From Stutzerimonas nosocomialis (lineage in GTDB: Bacteria; Pseudomonadota; Gammaproteobacteria; Pseudomonadales; Pseudomonadaceae): a stretch of 64,000 nt of DNA. Within the stretch, counting starts at the first letter, position 1, and the number at the start of each line of letters is the position of its first letter. The position numbers were made by a program, and so were the translations under genes. Below, piece after piece: positions 43,147 to 52,610 of this stretch. The notes under the pieces were generated by a model. It was not told where the DNA came from, ran no database searches, and saw only the letters and a list, made by a program, of their open reading frames with translations. The stretch covers positions 30,004 to 94,003 of the forward strand of contig NZ_QLAE01000016.1 in assembly GCF_005876855.1 (NCBI RefSeq). Reading direction: 5' to 3'.

Positions 43147-43173
43147 GACCGCCCGGCACCGGGCCGGGCGGTC
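43147..43173 (-). promoter_or_regulatory. Intercistronic hairpin between binding protein and ATPase
   Basis: A perfect 10-bp GC-rich stem (43147-43156 with 43164-43173) and a 7-base loop, just after the binding-protein stop. Hairpins here commonly protect or attenuate ABC operon mRNAs so that the binding protein is made in excess. No T-run follows. Confidence 0.6.
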
Positions 43174-43185
43174 ATGGCGTCATGA

Positions 43186-44175
43186 TCAGAGTTCGCGCGC
43201 CTGTTGCCAGGACAGGTCGACGATGGCGCTGGTATCGAACGGCTTGCCGTCGCGAGTCTTCAGCGAGCCCTGCAGTTGCAGGATGTCGGCCAGTTCCTGG
43301 ATGCGCGCCAGGTCATCGCCGTCCAGCTTCGCGCTGAAGGTCTGGGTGGCGATGGCTTCCTCGATCACCACCTCGCGCGGCAGCTCGCCGCGTTGCAGCG
43401 TCTTGAGCGTCGGCTCGGCGATGAAATAGTTGGCGATCAGCTTGGCCGCTTCGGCGGGCTGTTTTTCCAGCATCTCGATCGCCTCGCGCTGGGCATCGAG
43501 GCTCTTCCACACGGCATCCTTGCGCTTGGCGAGGGTGTCGCCGGAGGTGATCACCACCATGCAGGGGAACGGCCAGACCGCGCCGATCTCGTAGATCTGG
43601 CGCACCGGCGCGACCAGCTGGGCGATGCGGTCATAGGGTTCGAACAGGAACGCCGCGTCGACCCGGCCGGAGACCAGCGACTGCACCGCGACCGCGGGGC
43701 TCACGCCGAGCACGTTGACGTCGCCCGGCTGCAGGTTGGCGTCGCGGAAGGTCACACCGCGCAGAACGGTATCGGCGGTGCTGCCTTCCTTCTGGGAGGC
43801 CAGACTGTGACCCTTGAGGTCGGCCACTTCCTTGATGTCGGTCGCCTCGCGGGCGACGATCGAGTGATAGCCCTGCTGCGCACCGCCGACCACCTTGAGG
43901 TCCGCGCCCTTGGAAGCCCAGGCGACCGCATTGGTGAAGCCCAGCACGCCGGTATCGAGCTGACCGCCAACGATGGCCTTGATCAGGTCGGTACCCGAAC
44001 TGAATTCGATCAGCTCGACGTCCAGACCGTGTTTCTTATAGAGCCCGGCTTCATGGGCGACCATGGCCTGGGCGTCATCCATGACGCGGATGTAACCGAC
44101 CTTGAATTTCTCCTGGGCCTGAGCGAAAGCGCTGATCAACAGCAGCGCCGGGACCAACCAATTCCGAGCTTTCAT
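43186..44175 (-). CDS. ABC transporter substrate-binding protein, NMT1/SsuA-like
   Basis: A 329-residue periplasmic protein with a signal peptide (cleavage near AFAQA) and the NMT1/SsuA-like pattern: GLYKKHGLDVELIEF, LIKAIVGGQLDTGVLGFTNAVAWASKG and SLVSGRVDAAFLFEPY. It is first in the operon. The start giving MKARNWLVPAL is preferred over a codon 17 residues earlier. The 161 bp upstream of it is AT-richer and probably holds the promoter. The ligand is likely a small organic sulfur- or nitrogen-containing compound; unconfirmed. Confidence 0.87.
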   Translation of the reverse strand: MKARNWLVPALLLISAFAQAQEKFKVGYIRVMDDAQAMVAHEAGLYKKHGLDVELIEFSSGTDLIKAIVGGQLDTGVLGFTNAVAWASKGADLKVVGGAQQGYHSIVAREATDIKEVADLKGHSLASQKEGSTADTVLRGVTFRDANLQPGDVNVLGVSPAVAVQSLVSGRVDAAFLFEPYDRIAQLVAPVRQIYEIGAVWPFPCMVVITSGDTLAKRKDAVWKSLDAQREAIEMLEKQPAEAAKLIANYFIAEPTLKTLQRGELPREVVIEEAIATQTFSAKLDGDDLARIQELADILQLQGSLKTRDGKPFDTSAIVDLSWQQAREL

Positions 44176-44336
44176 TAGCAAACCTCCAACGTCGGCAGAC
44201 CGGTGCATATAACCGGAAGCAAGCACGTTATTCTTTTAGGTTATTTACAGAAGGGAGATTTATAACTTTACACGAATGCACTGACGACCGTCATCCATCC
44301 AGGGCCGGCATTTCGCCATCCTTCCCGTCACACCTG

Positions 44337-44936
44337 CTACAGGCTGATCGGCTTGCGCCCTGCCAGGGCGTGGGCCAGCGTTCCGCCGTCCACCAGATCG
44401 AGCTCGCCGCCAAGCGGCACGCCGTGCGCGATGCGGCTGACCGCCAGGCCTTTGGGCGCGAGCATCTGGGCGATGTAGTGAGCGGTGGCCTCGCCTTCCA
44501 CGGTGGGATTGGTGGCCAGGATCACTTCGGCGAAGGCGCCATTGGCGACACGCTCGAGCAGTTCCGGAATGCCGATGGCCTCAGGGCCCAGGCCATCGAG
44601 CGGCGAGAGGTGCCCCTTGAGCACGAAGTAGCGGCCGCGAAAACCGGTCTGCTCGACGGCGAACACATCCATCGGGCTCTGCACCACGCACAGCAGGCTG
44701 TCGTCACGCCGGGGATCGGCGCATTGCGGGCAGATCTCGTCTTCGCTCAGGGTGCGGCACTGGCGGCAATAACCCACGCCTTCCATGGCCCGTGACAGGG
44801 CCTGGGCGAGCCGCAAGCCGCCGCTGCGGTCGCGTTCGAGCATCTGCAGCGCCATGCGCTGGGCACTCTTCTGGCCGACGCCGGGCAGGATGCGCAAGGC
44901 GTCGATGAGTTGGCGAATCAGGGGGCTGAAGCTCAT
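44337..44936 (-). CDS. recR: Recombination mediator RecR
   Basis: A 199-residue RecR. The N-terminal helix-hairpin-helix [13 protein letters not shown], the zinc finger [16 protein letters not shown] and the Toprim domain ([10 protein letters not shown]) are all present. It works with RecF/RecO to load RecA on gaps. It is the last gene of dnaX-ybaB-recR. Confidence 0.97.
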   Translation of the reverse strand: MSFSPLIRQLIDALRILPGVGQKSAQRMALQMLERDRSGGLRLAQALSRAMEGVGYCRQCRTLSEDEICPQCADPRRDDSLLCVVQSPMDVFAVEQTGFRGRYFVLKGHLSPLDGLGPEAIGIPELLERVANGAFAEVILATNPTVEGEATAHYIAQMLAPKGLAVSRIAHGVPLGGELDLVDGGTLAHALAGRKPISL

Positions 44937-44965
44937 GAAGGTCTCGAAACACTGGAATCCGAAAA

Positions 44966-45019
44966 GCGGGAAGCCGCCGACTGCGCCTGCCCGGGGGACA
45001 GGGAGCGGCGACTTCCCGC
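44966..45019 (-). repeat. Large inverted repeat between ybaB and recR
   Basis: A 14-base arm (44966-44979) pairs with 45006-45019 with one mismatch. The 26-base loop has another short stem. On the recR-sense mRNA this forms a tall hairpin in the otherwise short space ahead of recR. There is no T-run after it. Confidence 0.65.
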
Positions 45020-45035
45020 CTGGTTCTTCCGCCGA

Positions 45036-45362
45036 TCAGAACGGCATCTTGAACCCTGGGGGCAACTGCATACCGGCGGTCATGCCCGCCATCTTCTCCT
45101 GGCTGTTCTGCTCGATCTTGCGCACCGCGTCGTTCACCGCTGCGGCGATCAGGTCTTCGAGGATTTCCTTGTCTTCCTGCATCAGGCTGTCGTCGAGGCT
45201 GACACGCTTGACGTCGTGGCGGCCGTTCATCACGATGCTGACCAGGCCGGCGCCGGACTGGCCGGTGACCTCGGCGTTCGCCAGCTCTTCCTGCATCTTC
45301 TGCATCTTTTCCTGCATCTGCTGGGCCTGCTTCATCAGGCCGGCCATACCACCTTTCATCAT
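45036..45362 (-). CDS. YbaB/EbfC nucleoid-associated protein
   Basis: A 108-residue DNA-binding protein of the YbaB/EbfC family, which binds DNA as a dimer. The Met-rich N-terminus [17 protein letters not shown] and the helical core are typical. I take the first of two Met codons after GAGGTG; a GTG three codons earlier is possible. It lies 21 bp after dnaX. Confidence 0.93.
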   Translation of the reverse strand: MMKGGMAGLMKQAQQMQEKMQKMQEELANAEVTGQSGAGLVSIVMNGRHDVKRVSLDDSLMQEDKEILEDLIAAAVNDAVRKIEQNSQEKMAGMTAGMQLPPGFKMPF

Positions 45363-45383
45363 GGGTATCACCTCGGAATCAAA

Positions 45384-47465
45384 TCAGCTTTCGGTGTGTT
45401 CTACGGGTTCGATGGTGCCGTCACGGATCACGGCAGCGAATTGCTGCATCAGCTGCTGGACGACCGGATCGCTCTGGATCGAGCGCTCCGCGGCCCGCTG
45501 ACGCTCGATGCGACGCCTGGCGGCCGCCTGGGCGGGCGTCTCCTGCTGCGGCTCCTTGAGTTCGATGTCCAGCTGCAGGGGACGCCCGTGGTACTGGTTG
45601 AGCGCATCGTTGAAGCGGCGATGCTGGGTGGCGTTGAACAGCGCACTCTGGGCGGGGTCCAGGTGCATCAGCCAGCGATCGCCTTCCACCGCCACCAGGG
45701 TGCAGTTGGCCGCGATGCTACCGGTCAGGCCGCCCAGGCCAAGCTTGGGAAAGAGCTCCAGCCACTCCGCGCTCAGCCCGGTGGCGGGGCGAGCGGCCAG
45801 GGCAGGCTCGGCCGGTGCCGGCGGCTCGCTGATCGAGTCGTCCAACCCGTCGAGGTAGGCCTCGGCCTGCGCCTCGACGTCGAAATAATCTTCGTCGGTG
45901 ATCGGCGGCTCGTCGTCATCGGGCTCGTTGACCAATACCACCGGTGCGTGATGGTCCTCGTCAGCCGGCGGCGGCACGTCCATCGCGGCTTCGGGGAGCG
46001 CGGCGACCGGCGGCGTCGCAGGCGGCTCTTCCCAGGGCAGATCGACGATCGGCGGATTGTCCGAAGGCAGCCCGGGCTCGATCGCTGGCGGTGCGATCTC
46101 GGGCTGCGGCCGGGCATGCGCCTCGGCCTTCGGCTCGGCGCCCGGGGCCGGCTGATGCGCTCGCTCGCTCGGGCCGGAGGCGGACGGCTCGGCCACTGGC
46201 GGCGCTACCGGTACGTTCGCCGGCGCTTGCGGCGGCGCCACGACGGCAGCAGGTGCCGCCACGGGAGAGGCAGGAGCGACCGGCGGCGGATTGACCGTAC
46301 CGGCCACCTGCCGCGAGGAATCAGTCGTGGCCGGGCTGATTCCTGCCGTCTTTAGCGATGTTCGAGGCGCATCGTCGCTGTCGGCCGGACGGAACGCCAG
46401 CATGCGCAGCAGCACCATTTCGAAACCGCTGCGCGGCTCCGGAGCGAGCGGCAGGTCGCGCCTCCCGATAAGCCCCATCTGGTAGTAGAACTGCACGTCT
46501 TCGGCCGGAAGGGCCTGCGCCAGCGCCAGCACGCGGTCGCGGTCGCCCTGGCCGTTGTCGACCGCCTCGGGCAGCGCCTGGGCGATGGCGACCCGGTGCA
46601 GGACGTTGAGCATCTCGGTGAGCACGCCGGACCAGTCGGGCCCCTGCTCGGCGAGGTGGCGCACCGCCTCGAGCATCGCACGCGCATCACCTTCGAGCAG
46701 CGCCTGCAGCACGCCATAGACCTGCCCGTGATCGAGCGTCCCGAGCATGGCACGCACATCGGCGGCCATCACGCGGCCCTCGCCAAAGGCGATGGCCTGG
46801 TCGGTCAGGCTCATGGCGTCGCGCATCGAACCGTCGGCCGCACGACCCAGCAACCACAGCGCATCTTCCTCGAAGGGCACCTGCTCTTCGCCGAGCACGT
46901 GGGTCAGGTGCTCGACCACCCGCTCGGGCGGCATGTTCTTCAGGGAGAACTGCAGGCAGCGCGAGAGAATGGTCACCGGCAGCTTCTGCGGGTCGGTGGT
47001 CGCCAGCAGGAACTTGACGTGCGGCGGCGGCTCTTCGAGGGTCTTGAGCAGCGCGTTGAACGAGTGCGACGAGAGCATGTGCACTTCGTCGATCAGGTAG
47101 ACCTTGTAGCGACCTCGGCTGGGCGCGTACTGCACGTTGTCCAGCAGTTCGCGGGTGTCCTCGACCTTGGTGCGGCTCGCCGCGTCCACTTCGATCAGGT
47201 CGACGAAGCGCCCCTCGTCGATCTCCCGGCAGACCGAGCACTGCCCACAGGGCGTCGAGCTGACCCCCGTTTCGCAGTTGAGGCATTTGGCGATGATCCG
47301 CGCGATGGTGGTCTTGCCGACCCCACGAGTCCCGGTGAACAGATAGGCGTGGTGCAGCCGCTGGTTGTCCAGCGCGTTGATCAGAGCCCGCAGCACATGC
47401 GTCTGTCCGACCATTTCGCGGAACGATCGCGGACGCCATTTACGGGCAAGTACCTGATAACTCAT
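45384..47465 (-). CDS. dnaX: DNA polymerase III subunit tau/gamma
   Basis: A 693-residue clamp-loader ATPase. Walker A GTRGVGKTTIAR, the zinc site CLNCETGVSSTPCGQCSVC, Walker B-like LIDEVHML and sensor SRCLQF are present. Residues about 370-560 form a Pro/Ala-rich disordered linker, and the C-terminal tau domain follows (EWLELFPKLGLGGL). I saw no A-rich slippery heptamer of the E. coli type, so gamma may be produced another way or not at all. Confidence 0.96.
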   Translation of the reverse strand: MSYQVLARKWRPRSFREMVGQTHVLRALINALDNQRLHHAYLFTGTRGVGKTTIARIIAKCLNCETGVSSTPCGQCSVCREIDEGRFVDLIEVDAASRTKVEDTRELLDNVQYAPSRGRYKVYLIDEVHMLSSHSFNALLKTLEEPPPHVKFLLATTDPQKLPVTILSRCLQFSLKNMPPERVVEHLTHVLGEEQVPFEEDALWLLGRAADGSMRDAMSLTDQAIAFGEGRVMAADVRAMLGTLDHGQVYGVLQALLEGDARAMLEAVRHLAEQGPDWSGVLTEMLNVLHRVAIAQALPEAVDNGQGDRDRVLALAQALPAEDVQFYYQMGLIGRRDLPLAPEPRSGFEMVLLRMLAFRPADSDDAPRTSLKTAGISPATTDSSRQVAGTVNPPPVAPASPVAAPAAVVAPPQAPANVPVAPPVAEPSASGPSERAHQPAPGAEPKAEAHARPQPEIAPPAIEPGLPSDNPPIVDLPWEEPPATPPVAALPEAAMDVPPPADEDHHAPVVLVNEPDDDEPPITDEDYFDVEAQAEAYLDGLDDSISEPPAPAEPALAARPATGLSAEWLELFPKLGLGGLTGSIAANCTLVAVEGDRWLMHLDPAQSALFNATQHRRFNDALNQYHGRPLQLDIELKEPQQETPAQAAARRRIERQRAAERSIQSDPVVQQLMQQFAAVIRDGTIEPVEHTES

Positions 47466-47566
47466 AACACCATCGCGGGCTGAAGCGGAGGACTGGTTAT
47501 GCTAGCGGAGCAGGCGCCAAAATGCATCCGATCTGCGCCCGCCTGCCCGCGCAGATCGGCGCCGCG

Positions 47567-48709
47567 CTAGATCAGCGAAGCGCCCAGCGCCCGTACGATC
47601 CGCTCGAGGGCCGGATTGTCGCCATCGACGCGGACCTGCAACCCGTCGATTTCCCGCCTGACCGGATAACGCTTGCGCAGCTCGTCGAAGGCTGCCCGAC
47701 GACTGGCCTCGTCGCCGCACAGGCTGCGGCGAAAATCGGCATCGTCACGGCGTGGATCGTAGACCGCGCGGCACAGGGTGGACAGCACCTCCCGTGGCGA
47801 GGCGCCGGCGGCGAAGCTCAGGCCCTGCAGCCCAGGCGCGGGCATCAACGCCTCCAGGCTGGCGCCGGGCGTCAGCCCCCGGGCCGCGCAGAACGCCTGG
47901 TGAATCTGCGCGGTGCCGCGCAGCTTGCCCTCGAGACTGTAGCCGGCGATATGGGGTGTGGCGATCAGGCAGCGTGCGGCCAGTTCGACATCGACAAGGG
48001 GCTCGCCCTCCCAGACGTCCAGCACCACCTGCAGGTCGGCGCCACCTTCGAGCTTGCGCAGCAGCGCCGCATTGTCGACCACCGCGCCGCGACTGGCATT
48101 GATCAGCCAGGCACCCGGCTGGAGGCGGTCGAGTTCGGCACCGCCGAGCAGATGAAAGGTGGCGAACGCGCCTGCGGTCTCGAGCGGCGTGTGCAGGCTG
48201 ATGACGTCGCAGTCGGCCAGGACCTGCTCCAGCGCCACGAAATCGCCCGCCTCCCGGGCAGCCCGCGGCGGATCGCAGACCTGCACCGACCAGCCCAGGC
48301 CGCGCAACACCTCCACCAGCCGACCGCCGACCTCCCCTGCGCCGACCACCCCGTAGCGGCGCGTGGCCGGGTCCACTCCGCTGCGCTCGGCCAGCGCGAG
48401 AATGCTGCCGAGCACATAGTCCACGACGCCGCGCGCGTTGCAGCCGGGCGCGCTGGCCCAGTCGATCCCGACGCGCTCGAAATGGTCCAGATCCAGGTGG
48501 TCGGTGCCGATGGTGCAGGTCCCGACGAAGCGCACCGCAGAGTCTTCCAGCAGGTCGCGATCGACCCGCGTCACCGAGCGGACCAGCAGCACATCGGCCT
48601 GTTCGACGGCGGCGCGATTGATCGCCCGCCCCGGCATGCGGCGGATCTCGCCGAACTCGCCGAAGAAGGCGTCGACCAGAGGAATGTTTTCGTCGGCGAG
48701 AATGCGCAT
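47567..48709 (-). CDS. pdxB: Erythronate-4-phosphate dehydrogenase
   Basis: A 380-residue D-2-hydroxyacid dehydrogenase of the PdxB type, the second step of pyridoxal phosphate synthesis. NAD motif [22 protein letters not shown], catalytic Arg/Glu/His ([15 protein letters not shown]) and the C-terminal PdxB dimerisation domain are all seen. Start [10 protein letters not shown] follows normal PdxB N-termini; 69 upstream codons are not supported. It is divergent from the MATE gene. Confidence 0.95.
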   Translation of the reverse strand: MRILADENIPLVDAFFGEFGEIRRMPGRAINRAAVEQADVLLVRSVTRVDRDLLEDSAVRFVGTCTIGTDHLDLDHFERVGIDWASAPGCNARGVVDYVLGSILALAERSGVDPATRRYGVVGAGEVGGRLVEVLRGLGWSVQVCDPPRAAREAGDFVALEQVLADCDVISLHTPLETAGAFATFHLLGGAELDRLQPGAWLINASRGAVVDNAALLRKLEGGADLQVVLDVWEGEPLVDVELAARCLIATPHIAGYSLEGKLRGTAQIHQAFCAARGLTPGASLEALMPAPGLQGLSFAAGASPREVLSTLCRAVYDPRRDDADFRRSLCGDEASRRAAFDELRKRYPVRREIDGLQVRVDGDNPALERIVRALGASLI

Positions 48710-48823
48710 GCGCGGCTCCTGCGGGGATCGGCCGACCATTCTAGCAAAGGTGCCCCGCCGCTTTCGGCGCCTCGCGCCGGCGCGTAGACTTGCCGTCCAT
48801 TTTGTATACAACCGGAAACCGCA

Positions 48824-50215
48824 ATGCCCACGCAGCCACGACTCGCGCGTGTACTCAGCGAACTGCGTACCCTCTTCGTCCTCGCCTTCCCGATCATGAT
48901 CGCCCAGCTGGCGCATACCGCCATGGGCTTCGTCGATACCGTGATGGCCGGCCGCGTCAGCGCGTCGGACCTCGCCGCCGTGGCGCTCGGCAATTCCCTC
49001 TGGGTTCCGGTTTTTCTGCTGATGACGGGCATCATCCTGGCCACCACGCCCAACGTGGCCCAGCGCTTCGGCGCCGACCAGCAGGCGCAGATCGGTCCAC
49101 TGGTGCGCCAGGCCCTGTGGATGGGTCTCGGGGTGGGAACGCTCTGCGCGGTGGCGCTATGGAATGCCGGGCCGGTCCTGGACCTGATGCGGGTCGAGCC
49201 GGCGCTGATCGATCCTTCGATTGCCTACCTTCGTGCCGTCGCCTGCGGCTTTCCGGCAGCGGCGCTGTATCAGGTGCTGCGCTGTTTCAGCGACGGGCTC
49301 GGACGGACCCTGCCGGCGATGAAGATCGGCATCTTCGGGCTGCTGCTCAACATCCCACTCAACTACATCTTCATCCACGGCAAGCTCGGGCTGCCGGCCA
49401 TGGGCGGTGTCGGCTGCGGCTGGGCCACCGCGATCGTGATGTGCTGCATGTTCCTGGGCATGCTGTTCCATGTCAGCCGCGAGGAACACTACCGAGCCAG
49501 CGAGCTGTTCGCGCGTTTCGAATGGCCTCGGTGGCAACCCATCGGACGGCTGCTTTCGATCGGCGTGCCGATCGGCGTGGCGGTGTTCGCCGAAGCCAGC
49601 ATCTTCTCGGTCATTGCGCTGCTGATCGGCGGCCTCGGCGCTGAAGTCGTGGCCGGCCATCAGATCGCGCTCAACTTCACCTCGCTGATCTTCATGATCC
49701 CCCTGTCGCTGGGCATCGCCATCACCGTCAGGGTCGGCCAGTCACTGGGCCGCGGTGCACCGCGCGACGCGCGCTTCGTCGCCGGCGTAGGCATTGGCGC
49801 CGCGCTGATCTACGCCTGTTTCTCGGCGAGTTCGATGTTGCTGCTCAACGAGCAGATCCCGCGGTTCTACACGGCGGACCCGGCCGTCATCGCGGTGGCG
49901 GCGAGCCTGTTCTACTACGCCGCACTGTTCCAGTTCTCGGACGTGGTTCAGGTCACCGCCGCCAGCGCCCTGCGCGGTTACCAGGACACCCGCATGACCA
50001 TGGTCTTCACCCTGTTCGCCTACTGGGGAATCGGCTTACCCATCGGTTACCTGCTGGGCCTGACGGACTGGCTGGGCGAGCCGAGCGGGCCGAAGGGACT
50101 GTGGCAAGGACTGATCGCCGGGCTCAGCTGCGCGGCGATCCTGCTCGGCATCCGCCTGGCGCGAAGCGCGAGACGGGAAATCCGCCGCGCCCGCCAGCCC
50201 CGGATCGAGGCCTGA
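48824..50215 (+). CDS. MATE family multidrug exporter (NorM-like)
   Basis: A 463-residue membrane protein with 12 predicted helices. The N-terminal [20 protein letters not shown] and mid-protein [13 protein letters not shown] segments are characteristic of the NorM/PmpM branch of MATE transporters, which export cationic drugs using Na+ or H+. Substrates cannot be read from the sequence. It ends seven bases before the convergent SafE-type gene. Confidence 0.92.
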   Translation: MPTQPRLARVLSELRTLFVLAFPIMIAQLAHTAMGFVDTVMAGRVSASDLAAVALGNSLWVPVFLLMTGIILATTPNVAQRFGADQQAQIGPLVRQALWMGLGVGTLCAVALWNAGPVLDLMRVEPALIDPSIAYLRAVACGFPAAALYQVLRCFSDGLGRTLPAMKIGIFGLLLNIPLNYIFIHGKLGLPAMGGVGCGWATAIVMCCMFLGMLFHVSREEHYRASELFARFEWPRWQPIGRLLSIGVPIGVAVFAEASIFSVIALLIGGLGAEVVAGHQIALNFTSLIFMIPLSLGIAITVRVGQSLGRGAPRDARFVAGVGIGAALIYACFSASSMLLLNEQIPRFYTADPAVIAVAASLFYYAALFQFSDVVQVTAASALRGYQDTRMTMVFTLFAYWGIGLPIGYLLGLTDWLGEPSGPKGLWQGLIAGLSCAAILLGIRLARSARREIRRARQPRIEA

Positions 50216-50222
50216 GCCTCCC

Positions 50223-50978
50223 TCAGCCCTTGTAGGCGAGCAGCACCGCGCTGGCCACCAGAAAGCCGCTGAACAGGACGCGCAGCAGGCGCTCGGGCAA
50301 TGCGTGGGCCAGCCGAACGCCAAGGCTGATGCTGAGCAGGCCGCCCAGGGCCAACGGCAACCCGAGCCACCAGTCGACCTGTCCGTGCATCGCGTAGGCC
50401 GCCAACGTCACGCCGGTGCTCGGCGCAGCCAGCGCCAGCGACAGCCCCTGGGCGACGACCTGACTGGTGCCGAACACCGCGGTCAGAATCGGCGTGGCGA
50501 GCACCGCACCGCCGACACCGAACAGCCCGCCCAGCGAGCCCGCGCCCGCACCCAGCAGGCCGAGCCAGGGCCAGGGATACCTCAACTCCGTACCGCCGGG
50601 CTGGTGGCGCAGGAACGCCCGCAGCAAGGTGTAGGCCGCCAGCGCCAGCAGGAAGACGACGAAGGCCATGCGCATGCGGCCCGCATCCAGCGACACGGCC
50701 ACGGCCGCGCCGACGATGGCGAAGGCGAAACTGCTGATCGCCAGCGCGCCCGCGTGGCGGATGTCGATGCGGTTGCGCTGGTGATAACGCCAGACCGCCA
50801 GCAGCACGTTGGGCACCACCATCACCAGGGCCGTGCCCTGGGCCAGTTGCTGATCGAGGCCGAACAGCACGCCCAGCACCGGAATGGCGATCAACCCGCC
50901 ACCAATGCCGAACAGGCCTCCCAGCGTACCCAGCACCAGCCCCAGGACAACGTCCAGCGCGAACTCCAAGATCGACAT
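50223..50978 (-). CDS. TauE/SafE family permease
   Basis: A 251-residue membrane protein with about eight helices in two repeats: GLFGIGGGLIAIPVL near the N-terminus and GGLFGVGGAVLATPIL in the middle, the typical duplicated motif of the TauE/SafE family, which exports sulfite or organosulfur anions. It is divergent from a LysR regulator that probably controls it. Confidence 0.88.
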   Translation of the reverse strand: MSILEFALDVVLGLVLGTLGGLFGIGGGLIAIPVLGVLFGLDQQLAQGTALVMVVPNVLLAVWRYHQRNRIDIRHAGALAISSFAFAIVGAAVAVSLDAGRMRMAFVVFLLALAAYTLLRAFLRHQPGGTELRYPWPWLGLLGAGAGSLGGLFGVGGAVLATPILTAVFGTSQVVAQGLSLALAAPSTGVTLAAYAMHGQVDWWLGLPLALGGLLSISLGVRLAHALPERLLRVLFSGFLVASAVLLAYKG

Positions 50979-51035
50979 ACCACACTCCGCTCAACGAAAG
51001 GCGACATGCTACGAGCCTTGGGCTGGCAGCGAAAC

Positions 51036-51060
51036 GCATAGCCACGCACAATGGCTATGC
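51036..51060 (+). promoter_or_regulatory. Inverted repeat, likely LysR operator
   Basis: GCATAGCC (51036-51043) and GGCTATGC (51053-51060) are exact inverted repeats nine bases apart, in the divergent space between the permease and the LysR gene. LysR boxes are usually interrupted dyads of this size. Confidence 0.6.
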
Positions 51061-51080
51061 ACGAAACGCAAAGGCCAGCC

Positions 51081-52037
51081 ATGCAGTCAGACCACCTATC
51101 CGATCAGCTCAGCCTCTTCCTCGCGGTTCTGGAAAGCGGAAGCTTTTCCAGCGCGGCCCGCCAGCAGGCACTGACACCCTCTTCCGTCGCGCGGCGCATC
51201 GATGCGCTGGAAGCGACCCTCGGCTGCCAGCTGGTCAGTCGCAGCACCCATGCGGTACGCCCGACCGCGGCGGGCCTGGCCTTCGCCGAACGTGCCCGGC
51301 GCATCCTCCAGGAACTGCAGCTGGCGCGGGCCGAGGCCGCCGCCCATGGCAGCTCGCCGGAGGGTCGCATCCGCATCGATGCCCCGGCGCCCTTTGGCAG
51401 GCGGCACCTGGCGCCGGCGCTCGCCGAGTTCCTCAAGGCCTATCCGGGCGTCGATATCCAGCTGCGCCTGATCGACAGCTTCATCGACCTGCAGGGCGAG
51501 CACCTGGGTGAAGTCGACCTGGTCCTGCGCATCGGCCCGCTGGCCGATACCCGCCTGGTGGCCACACCGCTGGCGCCGATGATCCGAGTGGTGTGCGCGA
51601 GTCCGGACTATCTGAACCGCCGTGGCGTACCGCTGACCCCGGCGGAACTGCCGGAACATGACGGGCTGGACTGGGACAGCCCGGCGCCCCCGCACGCCTG
51701 GCGTTTCGAGCACGAAGGGCGCAGTCGCCTGCTGCGGCCGCGGCGCCTGCGTCTGGTGGCGAACAATGCCGAGGCGCTGCTTTGCGGCGCACGCGCCGGC
51801 CTCGGCATCGCCCATCTGCCGACCTGGCTGATCAGCGACCAGCTGCAGGCCGGCGAACTGCAGGCGCTGTTCTGCGAGAACGGCCTGCCGTCGCCGGAAC
51901 CGAGCGGCATCTACGCGCTGCGCCTGACGCGCGAAGCCGACTCGCGGACCCGCCTGCTGCTGGAATTCCTCAAAAGCCGATTCGGCCCGACCGCCCCGTG
52001 GGACCTGGCGCTGCAGGGCCGGTTCGGAGAACGCTGA
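51081..52037 (+). CDS. LysR family transcriptional regulator
   Basis: A 318-residue LTTR. The N-terminal winged HTH runs LSLFLAVLESGSFSSAARQQ with the second helix ALTPSSVARRIDALEATLG; the C-terminal co-inducer domain follows (RIRIDAPAPFGRRHLAPAL). I prefer the ATG at 51081, with AAAGG upstream, because two earlier in-frame ATGs fall inside the dyad. It probably regulates the divergent TauE/SafE gene. The inducer is unknown. Confidence 0.9.
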   Translation: MQSDHLSDQLSLFLAVLESGSFSSAARQQALTPSSVARRIDALEATLGCQLVSRSTHAVRPTAAGLAFAERARRILQELQLARAEAAAHGSSPEGRIRIDAPAPFGRRHLAPALAEFLKAYPGVDIQLRLIDSFIDLQGEHLGEVDLVLRIGPLADTRLVATPLAPMIRVVCASPDYLNRRGVPLTPAELPEHDGLDWDSPAPPHAWRFEHEGRSRLLRPRRLRLVANNAEALLCGARAGLGIAHLPTWLISDQLQAGELQALFCENGLPSPEPSGIYALRLTREADSRTRLLLEFLKSRFGPTAPWDLALQGRFGER

Positions 52038-52044
52038 CGCTCGG

Positions 52045-52377
52045 CTAGACGTTGATCTCCTGGGTCACGCCCCAGCCGTCGAGCACGCCGCCCAGGGGCT
52101 CCACCAGTTCTTCGAGGTCCTGTTCGAAGTCGTCGATGCCGTTGTGGGTCGCGTACATCACCTTGCTGACCTGCAGGCTCCAGGCCCCATCGTCCCGGGC
52201 CGATATCTGCGCGTTGGTGGACTCGCCGCGAAATTTGCTCGCCGCGAGGCGGGCGCGATCCTCGTCGGGAAAGATGGCGTAGAACTCGATGGGATGAACC
52301 CGGGCAAAGTCGAACCCGCCCTCCTTCATCCTGCGCAATACGCTGCTGCTGATGTCCTCTTGGAAGGTAGTACTCAT
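52045..52377 (-). CDS. rraB: RraB-family regulator of RNase E
   Basis: A 110-residue acidic protein resembling RraB (regulator of ribonuclease activity B): the IEFYAIFPDEDRARLAASKF segment and a C-terminal LEELVEPLGGVLDGWG are typical. RraB binds the RNase E scaffold in E. coli. The ATG giving MSTTFQEDIS has GAGG upstream. It converges with the LysR gene, whose end is 7 bp away. Confidence 0.8.
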   Translation of the reverse strand: MSTTFQEDISSSVLRRMKEGGFDFARVHPIEFYAIFPDEDRARLAASKFRGESTNAQISARDDGAWSLQVSKVMYATHNGIDDFEQDLEELVEPLGGVLDGWGVTQEINV

Positions 52378-52580
52378 GATCAACCTCCTCGGGCTTGGCT
52401 AAGACGCGCCTCCTGACTCTATGCCTGCGGACGTCGGCTGTCGCCTGGAAAGACTGCCGATGCACAGCCACGACTCTACGGCGCAGGCAGGGCCGGCGGC
52501 GCTGGTATACGAGTTCTGAGGGGTACAGGCCGATGGAAGTTCGAACGAAGCGTGTCCGCGTTGCCCGCGCCGCGGGCGGC

Positions 52581-52603
52581 CGCGGGGCCGGCGAGGCCCC
52601 GCG
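52581..52603 (-). terminator. GC-rich hairpin downstream of speE
   Basis: A perfect 9-bp stem (52581-52589 with 52595-52603) with a 5-base loop starting seven bases after the speE stop. No T-run follows, so termination strength is uncertain. Confidence 0.5.
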
Positions 52604-52610
52604 AGAGGGT

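Noticed and set aside
45384-47465. Programmed frameshift site in dnaX
   Set aside because: I found no A-rich slippery heptamer with downstream hairpin of the E. coli type.
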